Both the position numbers and the translations under genes were made by a program. Shown here one piece after another: positions 19,960 through 30,042 of a stretch of DNA of 64,000 nucleotides (within the stretch, counting starts at the first letter, position 1; every line of letters begins with the position of its first letter). The notes under the pieces were generated by a model that had not been told where the DNA came from, did no database searches, and was given only the letters and a program-made list of their open reading frames with translations. The stretch lies in contig CAVYXZ010000010.1 in the NCBI GenBank assembly GCA_963772595.1, forward strand, positions 143,793-207,792. The letters run 5' to 3'. Source of the DNA: CAVYXZ01 sp963772595. GTDB lineage: Bacteria; Chloroflexota; Anaerolineae; Aggregatilineales; Phototrophicaceae.

Positions 19960-20314
19960 ATGAACCAGCATCTACAGCAGCGCGTCGCCGATCTGCTTGC
20001 CCAGTATGATACCGTAACCCTGGCAACCTGTGGTCCTGCAGGACCACAGATCAGCCGCGTACCCTACCGGGTCCAGCAGCTTGATCTGTACTTGTTCGTC
20101 CCCCATGGATCAGACCACCTGTTCAACCTGGAATCACAACCCGAATCTTGCCGTACTTGCGCCGAGGTGGAAGCTGAGCGGGCGTGGCATGACACAAAAT
20201 GGTGAGGCAATTGCCCCATTACATCACTGGCAAACGGTCATCGCTGTATATCCCACGAGATTGCACGTCCTCAGTGAGGATGGGCAAAGCGCAATCGAAA
20301 CCATTGATTTCTGA
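19960..20314 (+). CDS. Pyridoxamine 5'-phosphate oxidase-like small flavoprotein (one frameshift)
   Basis: A roughly 117-residue protein opening LQQRVADLLAQYDTVTLATC then GPQISRVPYRVQQLDLYLFV. This is the split-barrel pattern of the PNPOx-like family, whose members bind FMN, F420 or heme. After a frame change near 20145 it continues LAVLAPRWKLSGRGMTQNGE and ends with a beta strand and IETIDF. The subgroup and cofactor cannot be assigned. It sits between the exported protein and the hydrolase in the small gene set behind the LAL regulator. Confidence 0.65.
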
Positions 20315-20437
20315 GAAGATCTTATCATGAAGACCAATGCACAGCCCCGGCAGCTTTCCACTTCACGCCGCTCACCGGCGGTTATCTAGCCATTCTGAAG
20401 GTTGCTGGCATCATCCTATAACGAGGAGGAAACAGAA

Positions 20438-21787
20438 ATGGCTAACTCAATCACAATGAAACACACGACATCAACGAACGAAAGCACGCAAACCCCTAAG
20501 CGTCGCAGTGTCCTGCGTCGTTTGGGAACGGGAGTGCTGACCTTGACAGCGGTTCTCATCGCGCTCATCAGTGCCCTACCGATCATCATGCTCTACTTCG
20601 TGACCTCAGTGCCACCAGTTGTTGCAGCAGCGTTGACCCTGATCGACGTCGGCATCCTGGTCGCTCTGTTCCGCTTTGAACGAACACCTCTGGTACTGAT
20701 CGGTGCGTCATTCGGCTGGGTCGTAGTCGCAGGATTGGCAGTCGTGCTATCTCAGCAGTTCGCAACCACCCCACCGATTGTCGATGCGGATGGCAACAAC
20801 ATCCCAGGCAGCATTGCCACACTTGAAACAGTTGAATTGGGTGGCAGCGAACAGTGGATTACAATTCGCGGGTACAGCCAAGACCTGCCAGTGCTCTTGT
20901 TCCTGGCGGGCGGCCCCGGTGGCAGTGAATTGGTTATGACACGCAAATACCTGAGTGCGTTGGAGGAATACTTTATCGTTGTCAACTGGGATCAGCCGGG
21001 AACGGGCAAATCTTATGACGCTGTACCCTTCGACGAACTGACACCTGAACGTTATGTCGCCGATGCCCACGAACTAACGCTGTATCTGCGCCAACGCTTC
21101 GACGAGGACAAAATCTACGTGTTCGGTGAGTTCTGGGGCAGCATCCCGGGCATCTGGCTCGTGCAGCAGTATCCCGACCTGTATCACGCGCTTGTCACCA
21201 CCGGACAGATGGTCGCACCAGTCGAGAATGACATCCAGATGTACGAATTCGCCATCGAACACCTGACCGCTCAGGGTCGGCTGGACGCGGTGGAAAGTCT
21301 GGAACGCAACGGACCGCCACCCTATGAGCGTGGTGAATTGCTTGGTAGGTTTGGCGCGATGAACGGTGTCGTCAATGCCTATATGGACGCTCATGCACAC
21401 GGTGAAGGCACCGGCCATAACCTGATGTTTGACTCGCTTGCAGCACAGGAATATGGTTTGGTGGATAAGGTCTACTGGGGACTATCTCTGCTGAACACCT
21501 TCCCGCAGGTCTACTCACAGCTCAATGATGTGGATTTCCGCACACAGGCAACGACACTGAACATTCCCGTGTATTTCATCAAAGGGCGTTGGGACATCAA
21601 TTCCAGCAATACCTTGCTGGAAGAATACCACGCCATTCTGGAAGCGCCGCAGAAGGAATTGATCTGGTTTGAAGACTCTGCGCATACACCGAGTTGGGAC
21701 GAACCGGCGCACTTCGTCGATGTGATGGTCAATACCGTGCTGGCGCAGACGTATCCGCAAATGAAGACTCCTGATGAAGGTCGTTGA
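20438..21787 (+). CDS. Membrane-anchored alpha/beta hydrolase, prolyl-aminopeptidase-like, nucleophile Ser replaced by Phe
   Basis: 449 residues from the ATG at 20438, chosen because AGGAGGAAA stands just upstream. Three hydrophobic segments (about residues 30-110) precede an alpha/beta hydrolase domain. The oxyanion region is FLAGGPGGSELV and the strand-3 motif VVNWDQPGTGKS is that of proline-iminopeptidase relatives. The acid candidate is in FIKGRWDIN and the histidine in EDSAHTPSWD. The nucleophile elbow reads GEFWGS instead of the usual GESWGS: codon 232 (21131-21133) is TTC where TCC would give Ser. Either the enzyme is inactive or one base is wrong. The end overlaps the GNAT gene. Confidence 0.85.
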   Translation: MANSITMKHTTSTNESTQTPKRRSVLRRLGTGVLTLTAVLIALISALPIIMLYFVTSVPPVVAAALTLIDVGILVALFRFERTPLVLIGASFGWVVVAGLAVVLSQQFATTPPIVDADGNNIPGSIATLETVELGGSEQWITIRGYSQDLPVLLFLAGGPGGSELVMTRKYLSALEEYFIVVNWDQPGTGKSYDAVPFDELTPERYVADAHELTLYLRQRFDEDKIYVFGEFWGSIPGIWLVQQYPDLYHALVTTGQMVAPVENDIQMYEFAIEHLTAQGRLDAVESLERNGPPPYERGELLGRFGAMNGVVNAYMDAHAHGEGTGHNLMFDSLAAQEYGLVDKVYWGLSLLNTFPQVYSQLNDVDFRTQATTLNIPVYFIKGRWDINSSNTLLEEYHAILEAPQKELIWFEDSAHTPSWDEPAHFVDVMVNTVLAQTYPQMKTPDEGR

Positions 21788-22229
21788 CCTCTCCAGTGTG
21801 CCAGCGTGCCTTCCCGTCGTCGCCGAATGGATTTACGACGCCTTCTGGCAGGAACTCCGGTCAATCTCCCAGGTATATCTACGGTTTGCTTGAGGAGCAT
21901 CTCCTCGGCAAACCGATTCCTCTACAGTCGTCGCAATGGAGGCTGGCAGGCCTATCGGTTCGGTATGCCTGATCGAAAGCGACATGGTAGAACGTCTCAA
22001 ACTTACTCCCTGGCTGGCGGCGCTCTACGTGCTGCCAGCCCATCGAAAACATGGCACCGGCAGCCAACTGGTCAACCATCTGCTCGAAAGCGCCCTACAC
22101 GCTGGATTCACAAGTGTTTATCTCAGCGCAGATGAGCAGGTCGGCTTATACGCAAGATTGGAGTTTGCAATCTTTGAAACCAAGGTCGGTCCGAAGAAGC
22201 TGACAATTATGAGGAGATATTTGGGTTGA
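21774..22229 (+). CDS. GNAT-family N-acetyltransferase (two frameshifts)
   Basis: The start ATG at 21774 overlaps the hydrolase stop and gives MKVVDLSSVPACLPVVAEWI then YDAFWQELRS. The frame leaves and returns between about 21880 and 21935. It resumes with VVAMEAGRPIGSVCLIESDM and the acetyl-CoA loop region LAALYVLPAHRKHGTGSQLV, which contains the R/Q-x-x-G-x-G-like signature RKHGTGS. It ends YARLEFAIFETKV...TIMRRYLG. About 151 residues; substrate unknown. Confidence 0.82.
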
Positions 22230-22643
22230 GCCCTATGGAAGAAGAAAGAAAGCATGACGATTTATCTGGTAACCAGGCCAACTGCCGCGTCACGTATCGT
22301 GGCCTGATGTTCAACGGGTCGAAAGTGTTTCCGATTATTATTTTAAGTCTGTCAAGCGCAATATTATCAGAAAACTGACCTTACTTAACCCAAATGGGTT
22401 CTCAATATACGCGGGTTCGAACATCCATTGATCCCGCGCTGGCTACGCTATTTTGCCCCGAAAAACCGAGTGCTCACAGGTGGTCAAATGGCTACTGGAC
22501 GTCGCATAACGTCAATTGTCAACTCAAGTCAGTAACACGGTCTGGCTCCGACCAAAACAGGCTACCCGGCGTTTCTTAAGAGGCTGGCATGATTGGTATC
22601 CTCTTCAAGCAGTAGAGGCATCGTCAATATGAAAATGAAAGGC
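22230..22643. other. Intergenic stretch without a supportable gene
   Basis: About 410 bases between convergent genes. Only the 37-base repeat at 22410-22446 stands out; a short start-to-stop frame at 22394-22579 has no family features. Confidence 0.5.
22410..22446 (+). repeat. 37-bp dispersed repeat, copy A
   Basis: Shares about 32 of 37 bases with 29155-29191, including the exact core TCCATTGATCCCGC and the flanks GGTTCGA and GCTAC. The GGTTCGA part resembles a tRNA T-arm, but no tRNA body precedes it. Confidence 0.7.
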
Positions 22644-25600
22644 TCAATCGCAGGCAACCACAAGTAAGTAAAGCTGCTGCTCGGTGCAGGTCAACCGGCG
22701 CACATAGCGATTCTCAGACACCCAGCGCACAAGATCGCTGAGGTCAAGCATCGGCAGCCACAAGCGCAGGCTGCCATCGTCCGAAGATGACCAGATGCTC
22801 TGACCATCGTCGGCAAAATGCACCTGATTGACCTGCCCGCTGTGACCCGTTATCTGGCGCAGCAGATCGCCCGTTTCCACATCCCAGACCTTGATCGTCC
22901 CATCAGATGCGCCGGAGGCGATATAGCGACCATCGGCACTGAAATCGAGGCTCGTTACTCCGCCTGTATGCCCATCGAAGCGGCGAATCTCCGCCCCGGT
23001 TTCGACATCCCACAGACGCAGCGTTTCGTCAATCGAGCCAGAAATCAGCCAGCGTCCGTCCGGGCTAAACTGCACCCGTCGTTACCGCGTCGCTGTGGCC
23101 TTCAAACTGGCGGATCAACTTCGCCAGTTTCAGCATCCCAGAGATGGATACTCAAATCGGTTTCAGGGCACTGGCCGCGGGTGGGTTCGCTCAGTGCGCC
23201 AAAGCCGCCCGCGATATAGTCGTCCATCCGGGCTGAATGCGCCGCTGTTGATCGTCCCGGAGCAGCTTTCGAAAGTGGATAACGATGTCGCCCGTGTTCA
23301 TATCCCAGACGATCATCGTTTTGTCTTCGCCACCAGCTAGCACACGCTGCCCATCTGGACTCACAGCCACATCGAGAATCCTGCCGAACTGCACGTCCTC
23401 GTTAACGATAATCGAACTGTGTCCCTCAAGGCGGCGAATTTCCTGGCCGTTTTCGATATTCCACAGGATAGTGCTGGCGTCCTGAAAACCAGACAGCAGC
23501 GTCTTGCCATCCGGGCTGATGGCTACACTCGTGACCGCGCCGCCCGCGTAGCGAAAGTGCCGGATTTCAGTGCCACTTTGCAGGTCCAACAGCTCAACCG
23601 CATTCTGTATGCCTAAGGCCGCAATGTGTTCGTCATCGCTCACCGCCATACTGTAGATCGCTGCCCCAGGCAGATCAATGCGGCGTTGTTCGGCGTCATT
23701 GTACAGCGACCAGAAGCGTACATTGCTTGAGCTCCCTCCGGTGACCGCGTGCCGGTCATCCAGAAACGATACCGTGAATGAACGTCCGGCCTCATCGCGG
23801 TAAGTTTGGAGGCGTGTGCCATCCGACGTGTCCCAGAGGATGACCGTCGAATCGCGCGAAGCGGACAGCAGGCGGCGGCCATCTGAAGACCAATCCACAT
23901 CGAATACATAATCAGTATGGCCGCTGAGGGAGCGTATCCTCGCGCCGGTCGAGACATCCCACAGCATCACCAGCTTATCGAATCCGGCGGTTGCTAGGGT
24001 GCGACCATCCGGGACTGAAACTGAGCGAAAACACGATATCGTCATGCCCTTCCAAACGATGCAGCACCTCGCGCGTCTCGACATCCCAAATGATGGCGCT
24101 CCGGTCTTCGGATCCAGCCGCCGCCAAGCGGCCATCCGGGCTAAAAGCCACGCCCTGAACCTGGAGCGAAGGCCCGGCCAGTTCACCGGCATAGTCCCCC
24201 GTCTGCATATCCCAAAGCGTGGCTACGCCCAACTCGCTGCCAACCAGCCCCAGAGACCCATCCGGCGACACAGCAATCGAGTTGGGATCCCCTGCCGGAT
24301 TGACTGTCTGCCAGATGATCGCGCCCGTATTCAGGTCCCACAGTTCCAGCGAATCATCCCATCCCCCAACCAGCAGATGTTGGCTGTCCGGTGTGAAGGC
24401 AATACCACCCAACCCGTCGGGATGATTGCCATCGAGACGCATTAGGAGCAAGTGCGTTTGCAGGTCATAGATTGCCACACGCACTTCGTCTTCAAGCAGC
24501 GCCAGCATACGCTTATCAGGGCTGATGAGCGCGATCCAACGCCAACCATCCCCTCCAGAAAGAATGGACTGGGTACCAGGCGCCAGACCCACTTCATACA
24601 GCGTCCGCTGAGCGAAAATCGGCGGGGCTTCGATCCGATTGGCGGCCATTGCCAACGCCAGCGACTGTTCGCCGTTGCCCTCAATCTGCGCCGACTGTGC
24701 GGCGGAAGCCAGAGCCAGGCTCTGCGAGACCTGGGCGCTGCGGTTGGCGGCGGCTTCGTTGCGTACGGCAATCCCTGCCAACGTCAGGGCGATAAGTGTG
24801 GCTACAGCCATCACGGCTACCAGACCGCGCAGGAAGTTCCGTGAGCGTTTTTCCAGCCGGGCCTCTCGTGCCTGCTGCGCCAGTTCGGCGGCCTGTTCCC
24901 GGTCCCGGTTAGCGATAGAGGCGGCCAGATAATCCTGTTCGTCAGGCGTTTGGACCAGTTTGGTCTGCTGCGCCCAGACTTCGAACTGCTGCAAGCGCGC
25001 GCCATGCAGTAAGAAGCTGCTGTCCCGCCCCGCTTCCTGCCAATCGTGCGCCAGGCGGCCAAGCTGCTGCTGGGTACGAATATCGTCTCGACTTTCCGCC
25101 AGCCAGTTTCCCAGACGCTGCCACTCTCGCAGCAGCGCCTCATGCGCCACTTCGACCGTCGGGCGGCGAGTTGCGGGGTCGTTGTCAAGCGACAGCAGAC
25201 GGTGTTCGGCAAAGGTGTCGATGATTTCATCCAGCCAATCGGCCTCGGGACTCAGTGCCAGCAGTTCAGAACGCGGCGCGCGGCGGCGACTATCTTCGCT
25301 GCCTTCGCCCAGGGTCACCAGACGCAGGAATATCTGGCGAATGTGATCCTGCCCCTGCCGGTCGTACTCGCGGAACAAGTCCTCGGCGCGTTTTGCCAGC
25401 GCGCCGGTAGCCTTGCCCATTTCTTCGTAGGCAGCGCGCGCCAGGATGCGCCCCTGCCGCCGTTCGAACAATTCGGTGAGCGCGTATTGAAGCAGCGGTA
25501 AGGCCCCAGCCTGATAGTGAATGTCGTCGATGATCGTGCCGACCAGGCCCGCTTCAAAGCTTGCGCCTACCCGTTCCGCCGGGCCGACAATCGCTTCTTC

Positions 25601-27334
25601 CAAGTCTTTCGACCCCAGCGGCAGCACCGTTTCCATGCGATTGCGCACCAATTCGCCGAAGTCCGGGTAATGCAGCGGACGATCATAAAAGTCGGCACGA
25701 AGGGTAATGACCACGCGAACCCGACTGCGGCGTTCGGTGACGGCGGCAGAGATCAATTGGAGAAAGTGGGCGCGCGCGGCCTCATCTTCAATCAGCGTGA
25801 ATACTTCTTCAAATTGGTCGATGACCAGCAGCAGTTCGCTGCCATCGTCCGGCAGGACCAGGTTCGCGGCCCGAACCAGGCCATATTCATCGCGTTGAAG
25901 CTGCTCGCGCAGGCTGCCGGTTTGCGTGGATGCGATGCGGGTGAGCACTACCTCAAGTTCATCCAGTGGCCGCGCGCCAGGGACCATCTCGACCAGGAAC
26001 CACTTTTCTGAGCCAGCCAATTCGCCGCGCCAGATAGCCGGGATCAAGCCTGCTTTGACCAGACTCGATTTGCCGCTGCCGCTCGGCCCAATTACCGCCA
26101 GGAAACGGCTCAGGTTACCGGTTTCACTCAACCGCTGAATCAAGCGCTTGACCAACCGTTCACGCCCGAAGAAGTCACGAAAATCAGCTGATTCAAAAGG
26201 TCGCAGGCCCTTATACGGATTATCCGGTTGGAACTCATCGGTCGGGATACGTATACTGTCTACCGATGTCATCGCATCCGCGCCAACGACGAGATTTAGT
26301 TCGCGCGCGCGCACAATCGCCTGCATCCTGCTGCGCACATGCAGCTTGCGATAAATCTGCGTGATATACCATTTCACCGTCGCCAGTGTGACAAAAAGCT
26401 GCTCGGCGATCTCTTTGTTGCTGCGGCCCTCAACGATGTAATGCAGAATCTCCTGCTCCTTGCGCGTGAGCATTTCCACAATCGAGTCTGACGTCGAGGG
26501 CTGGCCGAGTGCAGCGGCTTCACGAAAATCGCCCGCCATAGCCAGCGCATCCGCATACCGCAATTTGGGGTCCTTGGCAGTCGCCTTCTGAATGACGGCG
26601 TTCACCGCGTTACACACATTGGCGTCAAGCACGCTAATCTCCGGCAGTGGGTCGCTGAGGTGTTTATACAGCCGTTCCACCGTTGAAAGATTAGGGAAAG
26701 GATGCTCGCCTGTCAGTATCTCGTAGAGCACTACCCCCAGACTATACACATCAGTCGCCTGCGTGACCGGCTCGGCGCGCGCCTGTTCGGGGGCCAGATA
26801 ATCGGGCGAGCCTACGATGACCTCCGGTTCGGTGACGCCGCCTTCAAGCGATGAGATGTCTTTAGCAATACCGAAATCGGCCAGATAAGCGTTTCCGTCT
26901 TCATCTAGCAGAATGTTGCCGGGTTTGAGATCACGGTGAATGATGTCATTACGGTGCGCGACAGCCAGCGCAGCCGTGATCTGGTCGAGTAACTGTCCTG
27001 TGCGCTCCAGATCACAGGCGCCATCTTTTGTCAACATTTCACGCAGGCTGCCGCCCCGCATCCAGCGCATCACCAGGTAAGCGCCATCGGGATCGCGCCA
27101 GTAGTCGTAGAGTGGCACGATGTGGAGATGCTCCAGACGTGCAATCAATTGGGCTTCTGTCTCAAAACGGCGAATGAAATTGGGCTGATTGGCAAAACCG
27201 GGCAGGATGATCTTGATCGCCACCTCACGCCTAACGGTCGACTGATAGGCCTTGTAAACCGCGCCAAAGCCACCCGCCCCGATTCGTTCTCGCAGCTCGT
27301 AACCTTTGATCATTTGCCCGCTCAGATCTTCCAC
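22644..27334 (-). CDS. Giant fusion: Ser/Thr kinase - LuxR helix-turn-helix - STAND NTPase - WD40 propeller (three or more frameshifts)
   Basis: About 1,560 residues reconstructed. Domain order is: a Hanks kinase (IGAGGFGAVYKAY, HRDLKPGN, DFGIAK, SPDYLAPEQ); a LuxR-type helix-turn-helix at about 26280-26480 (LTRKEQEILHYIVEGRSNKE...TVKWYITQIYRKL); a nSTAND1-type NTPase with Walker A GPSGSGKSS near 26080 and Walker B LLLVIDQFEE near 25820; a transmembrane helix near 24780-24840; and about 12-14 WD40 units to 22690. Frames change near 24010, 23230 and 23080. GTG at 27334 has AGGAG seven bases upstream; a GTG at 27358 is possible. The helix-turn-helix inside a kinase-STAND protein is the unusual feature. 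The kinase could control, or be controlled by, WD40 ligand sensing. Confidence 0.88.
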
Positions 27335-27536
27335 GGCTGCGCTCCTGGTCAATACCACATGACAGTCATTATAGAGGGTGCAAAAGGCGGCGTCATTAAA
27401 GTCTCGACCTTTTCCCTACCCCACAAGCGCAGCCATTCACCCTATGCTTTACGGACGTGCCCTCCTCATAGGCAAGCGCACAAGCGGAGGCAGCACGTGG
27501 CAGCACAATGTTCGCATGATTATCAGGAGACGCGGC

Positions 27537-27776
27537 ATGAACAGGGGTCACATCGAATTCATGGCAAAGGATCGAATCAGAGCGTTTCATCAGGAAGCCG
27601 CGGCACGCGATCTTGTTCGGAGTGCTGTACAAGCGCGCAGGGCGCAGATTTTTCACAAACTGGGATTTCTGGTGGCAAGGGTCGTGGCCTGTCGAAGTCA
27701 TAAAGTGAACGCATCTACGGTGCTTGCAAAGTCGCCACCAGATCGTTCTACCCGCTCGGTCTACATTAACTCATAG
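27537..27776 (+). CDS. Small hypothetical protein, basic, 79 residues
   Basis: The ATG is preceded by CAGGAGACGCGGC, a good ribosome site at seven bases. The peptide starts MNRGHIEFMAKDRIRAFHQE and continues with alternating Arg and Ala that predict a helix (AAARDLVRSAVQARRAQIFH), then a hydrophobic LGFLVARVVA. It resembles short Chloroflexi proteins with a basic N-terminal helix and a hydrophobic end, but I know no function. The last third may be altered by a frame error. Confidence 0.45.
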   Translation: MNRGHIEFMAKDRIRAFHQEAAARDLVRSAVQARRAQIFHKLGFLVARVVACRSHKVNASTVLAKSPPDRSTRSVYINS

Positions 27777-27842
27777 GGTCTGCTGCTTGACCACCTTATC
27801 TCTAAAGAGAGTTTGTGTCCTTATGATGAAAGGGAAGCTCTA

Positions 27843-29123
27843 ATGAATTTTCGATCAAGATACCTCGTTCTACTGTCCGTGCTGGCTGCACTATTCATGC
27901 TGAGCAGTGTGATGGCCCAGGCGGACTGCCCTGCCGGTGTCGATTACCTCGCGCAAGCAGAGACCGCATACCAGCAGGCCGATTTTAGTATGGCGCTGCA
28001 GGCTTATGACTGCGTGCTCATTAGCGATCCGTTCAACGATTCGGTCCGTGTTAAACGCTTGGACTCTGCGCTTGAGATAGGCGATTACATGACCGCCTAT
28101 GATGATGTCTTCCTGCTGGACAACACGACCCCGCAAACTATCTTAGCCCAGATCACTGGCGCAGAAGAAGGCCGACCGAAACTGCGCGCCTTTCTGGCAG
28201 TCTTCGCCGTCCTACCGGATTATGATCTGGCTTTGAGCAATGCAGAGCAAATCCTCGCCGCCGACCCGTCCAGCGCCTTTGCCTATGTAATTCGTGCCGC
28301 CACGTATGAAGGCCTGGAAGATACTCGACAACGCGCATTCAGCCTTTGACCAGGCAATCGCGCTCGCCCCAGATAACGCTCAGGTGTATGGACTCATGGC
28401 GGCGGCCCAGTTTTCGGTATTCGACATTCAGGGTGTCCGCCAGAATGCGACCCAGGCTATCGCACTGGACCCAAATATCGCCCAGTTGTACCGGCTGCGC
28501 GGCTTTTCCTCAATGGTCATGGGAGATCCTGAAGCCGTACTCGAAGACGCCAACCGTGCGATTGAACTCGACCCCGGCTACTTCGCCTTTTATATCCTGC
28601 GCGGCAATGCCCATAGCGCGATGGGCGAGCAGCAGGCAGCGATGACCGATTTCAATCAGGTGATCGCGCTGGCCCCGAATTCCGGATTTGGCTACGCACT
28701 ACGGGCTGAACTCCAGCTTCAAATGGGAGACAATGCCGCCGCTGCACGTGATATTTCGACAGCGATGGAACTCGAAATCCATCGACCGTATTGACGGCGC
28801 AGCACTGGTCACAGATAATCCGGCAACGATGCCGATGACTTTTGGCCGCGCCTATCCACCTGCCATTTGTAGCTCAGCAGGGAGACATATTGACCCTTTC
28901 CGCCGTATCGGTCGAACCCGGCGCAGTCGATCCAGTCATCCTGATCGTCGCGCCTGATGGGACACCCCTGATCTACAACGATGATGCGGATGTCGAAGCC
29001 GATGTACTGGATGCGATCATTGCTGATTTTGAAGCGCCTGTGGACGGCACTTACGTGCTGATGGTCAGCCATGCGCGCGGTGGCAGCGAAGGCAATATCG
29101 AGGTGCTTGTGGTCCGGCCTTGA
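27843..29123 (+). CDS. Secreted TPR protein with C-terminal pre-peptidase-like beta domain (three frameshifts)
   Basis: The signal peptide YLVLLSVLAALFMLSSVMAQ is followed by about eight TPR units, such as YLAQAETAYQQADFSMALQA and AIALDPNIAQLYRLRGFSSM. The C-terminal 90 residues (LPFVAQQGDILTLSAVSVEP...GTYVLMVSHARGGSEGNIEV) look like a pre-peptidase C-terminal (PPC) beta domain. Frames change near 28325, 28780 and 28855, each joining matching text. The start at 27843 is chosen because translation from 27813 adds only a hydrophilic leader before the signal peptide. It is probably a periplasmic or surface scaffold; nothing shows a catalytic role. Confidence 0.82.
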
Positions 29124-29154
29124 GGTGCCACTCTCACACTGCGGCTAATTCTAT

Positions 29155-29191
29155 CGGGGGTTCGACCCTCCATTGATCCCGCACTAGCTAC
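29155..29191 (+). repeat. 37-bp dispersed repeat, copy B
   Basis: Pairs with 22410-22446 (about 32 of 37 identical). It lies 31 bases after the TPR gene stop and just before a terminator hairpin, at the edge of a scar carrying toxin-antitoxin and recombinase remnants. Confidence 0.7.
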
Positions 29192-29199
29192 AAATCAAC

Positions 29200-29224
29200 A
29201 ATCCCCTTGAATGCAAGGGGATTT
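29200..29224 (+). terminator. Bidirectional terminator-like hairpin
   Basis: A perfect ten-base stem AATCCCCTTG / CAAGGGGATT with the four-base loop AATG, followed by TTT. It lies about 76 bases after the TPR gene stop. The A-rich 5' side would also allow termination on the other strand. Confidence 0.75.
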
Positions 29225-29417
29225 CACCATTCGGGAGCGACGGGCATCGACCTCTATCTAGGTGCGTGATTTGGGTCAGATAGCGTGACCTAATGCACTT
29301 AATTCTTGCACACTCGACTGATGGCCCGCTACTAGCAGAGTGGGCACTGGATTGACTTGCGCACTGCATCAGATCTCGAATTACGGCTGTTAAGGTACTA
29401 ATCCATGAAGGCATCCA

Positions 29418-29693
29418 ATGGCCGTCAGTGATCTATTGGAACAAGCAAAGGCGCTCAGCCCGGCGGAGTGCAAAGAACTAACAAAGCAGCTGATCGATAT
29501 GATCGATCTGCCTACTACATCACCAGCAAATGAGCCAGAAGAACACTGGGGCATTTCCCTAAATAAGTTACTCAATGAGATCGGACCAATTGAGTTGAAG
29601 TACCCAGAAATCGAAGATTCGGTTGAATGGGTCAAGCATTTGCGAGCCGAGCAGCACAGGCATAGATTGGGTGATTGGGGCAACGACGAGTGA
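29418..29693 (+). CDS. Putative antitoxin of a PIN-type toxin-antitoxin pair
   Basis: A 91-residue acidic protein beginning MAVSDLLEQAKALSPAECKE then LTKQLIDMIDL, which resembles small antitoxins located before PIN-domain toxins. The end (HRLGDWGNDE) overlaps a GTG (29690) that opens a PIN-like sequence. The overlap and order are those of vapBC-like pairs. The antitoxin frame is intact while its toxin is not. Family membership is inferred from composition and context. Confidence 0.6.
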   Translation: MAVSDLLEQAKALSPAECKELTKQLIDMIDLPTTSPANEPEEHWGISLNKLLNEIGPIELKYPEIEDSVEWVKHLRAEQHRHRLGDWGNDE

Positions 29694-29773
29694 GTGCAGG
29701 TATTGTTGATACTATCGTCATTTTGCACTACTTCCGTCAAAACTCGGCATCGCAAAGAATGGTACGAAGGTAA
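29690..29773 (+). pseudogene. Decapitated PIN-domain (VapC-like) toxin, first ~20 residues only
   Basis: From GTG 29690 the text VSAGIVDTIVILHYFRQN matches the first strand of PIN nucleases, with the catalytic Asp in the VDT position, as in VDTTVI. After about 20 residues the similarity stops and the frame ends at TAA 29771. From about 29745 another frame carries a recombinase fragment, so the toxin body was lost in a rearrangement. Confidence 0.65.
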
Positions 29774-29960
29774 ACACGAGGGCTTTGTTTCGGATGAGTT
29801 ATTTGACGCTGCAATGGATGCCCGCAAGCACCTGACGAAGAAGCGTCGTCCTCCGCAGACTATTCGCACCTATATTCTGCATGGTCGTATCTACTGTACG
29901 CGCTGTGTGGCAGCAAAACCAAAGTGTATCGCCTTAACTGTGACTCCACTTTTTGGGGGG
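29745..29960 (+). pseudogene. Large serine recombinase fragment (recombinase domain and start of zinc ribbon)
   Basis: In frame 3, KEWYEGKHEGFVSDELFDAA then KHLTKKRRPPQTIRTYILHG and RIYCTRC match the junction of the recombinase domain and zinc ribbon of large serine recombinases (family pattern YEGKHEPLI..ELF.....HGLIYCARC). The catalytic N-terminal domain is absent. After CTRC the text degenerates and runs under the end of lacI. It cannot act as an integrase. A matching C-terminal part lies at 59222. Confidence 0.7.
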
Positions 29961-30042
29961 AGTTCCATGAAACACAGTTCATATAATATGGCTAGTGGTT
30001 TCCAGATGAGGCATGGTGGGGAATCAGCCCACGCCGAACCTC

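Noticed and set aside
22410..22446. Possible tRNA 3' end (GGTTCGA)
   Set aside because: No acceptor, D-arm or anticodon arm can be built upstream, and the 29155 copy also lacks them.
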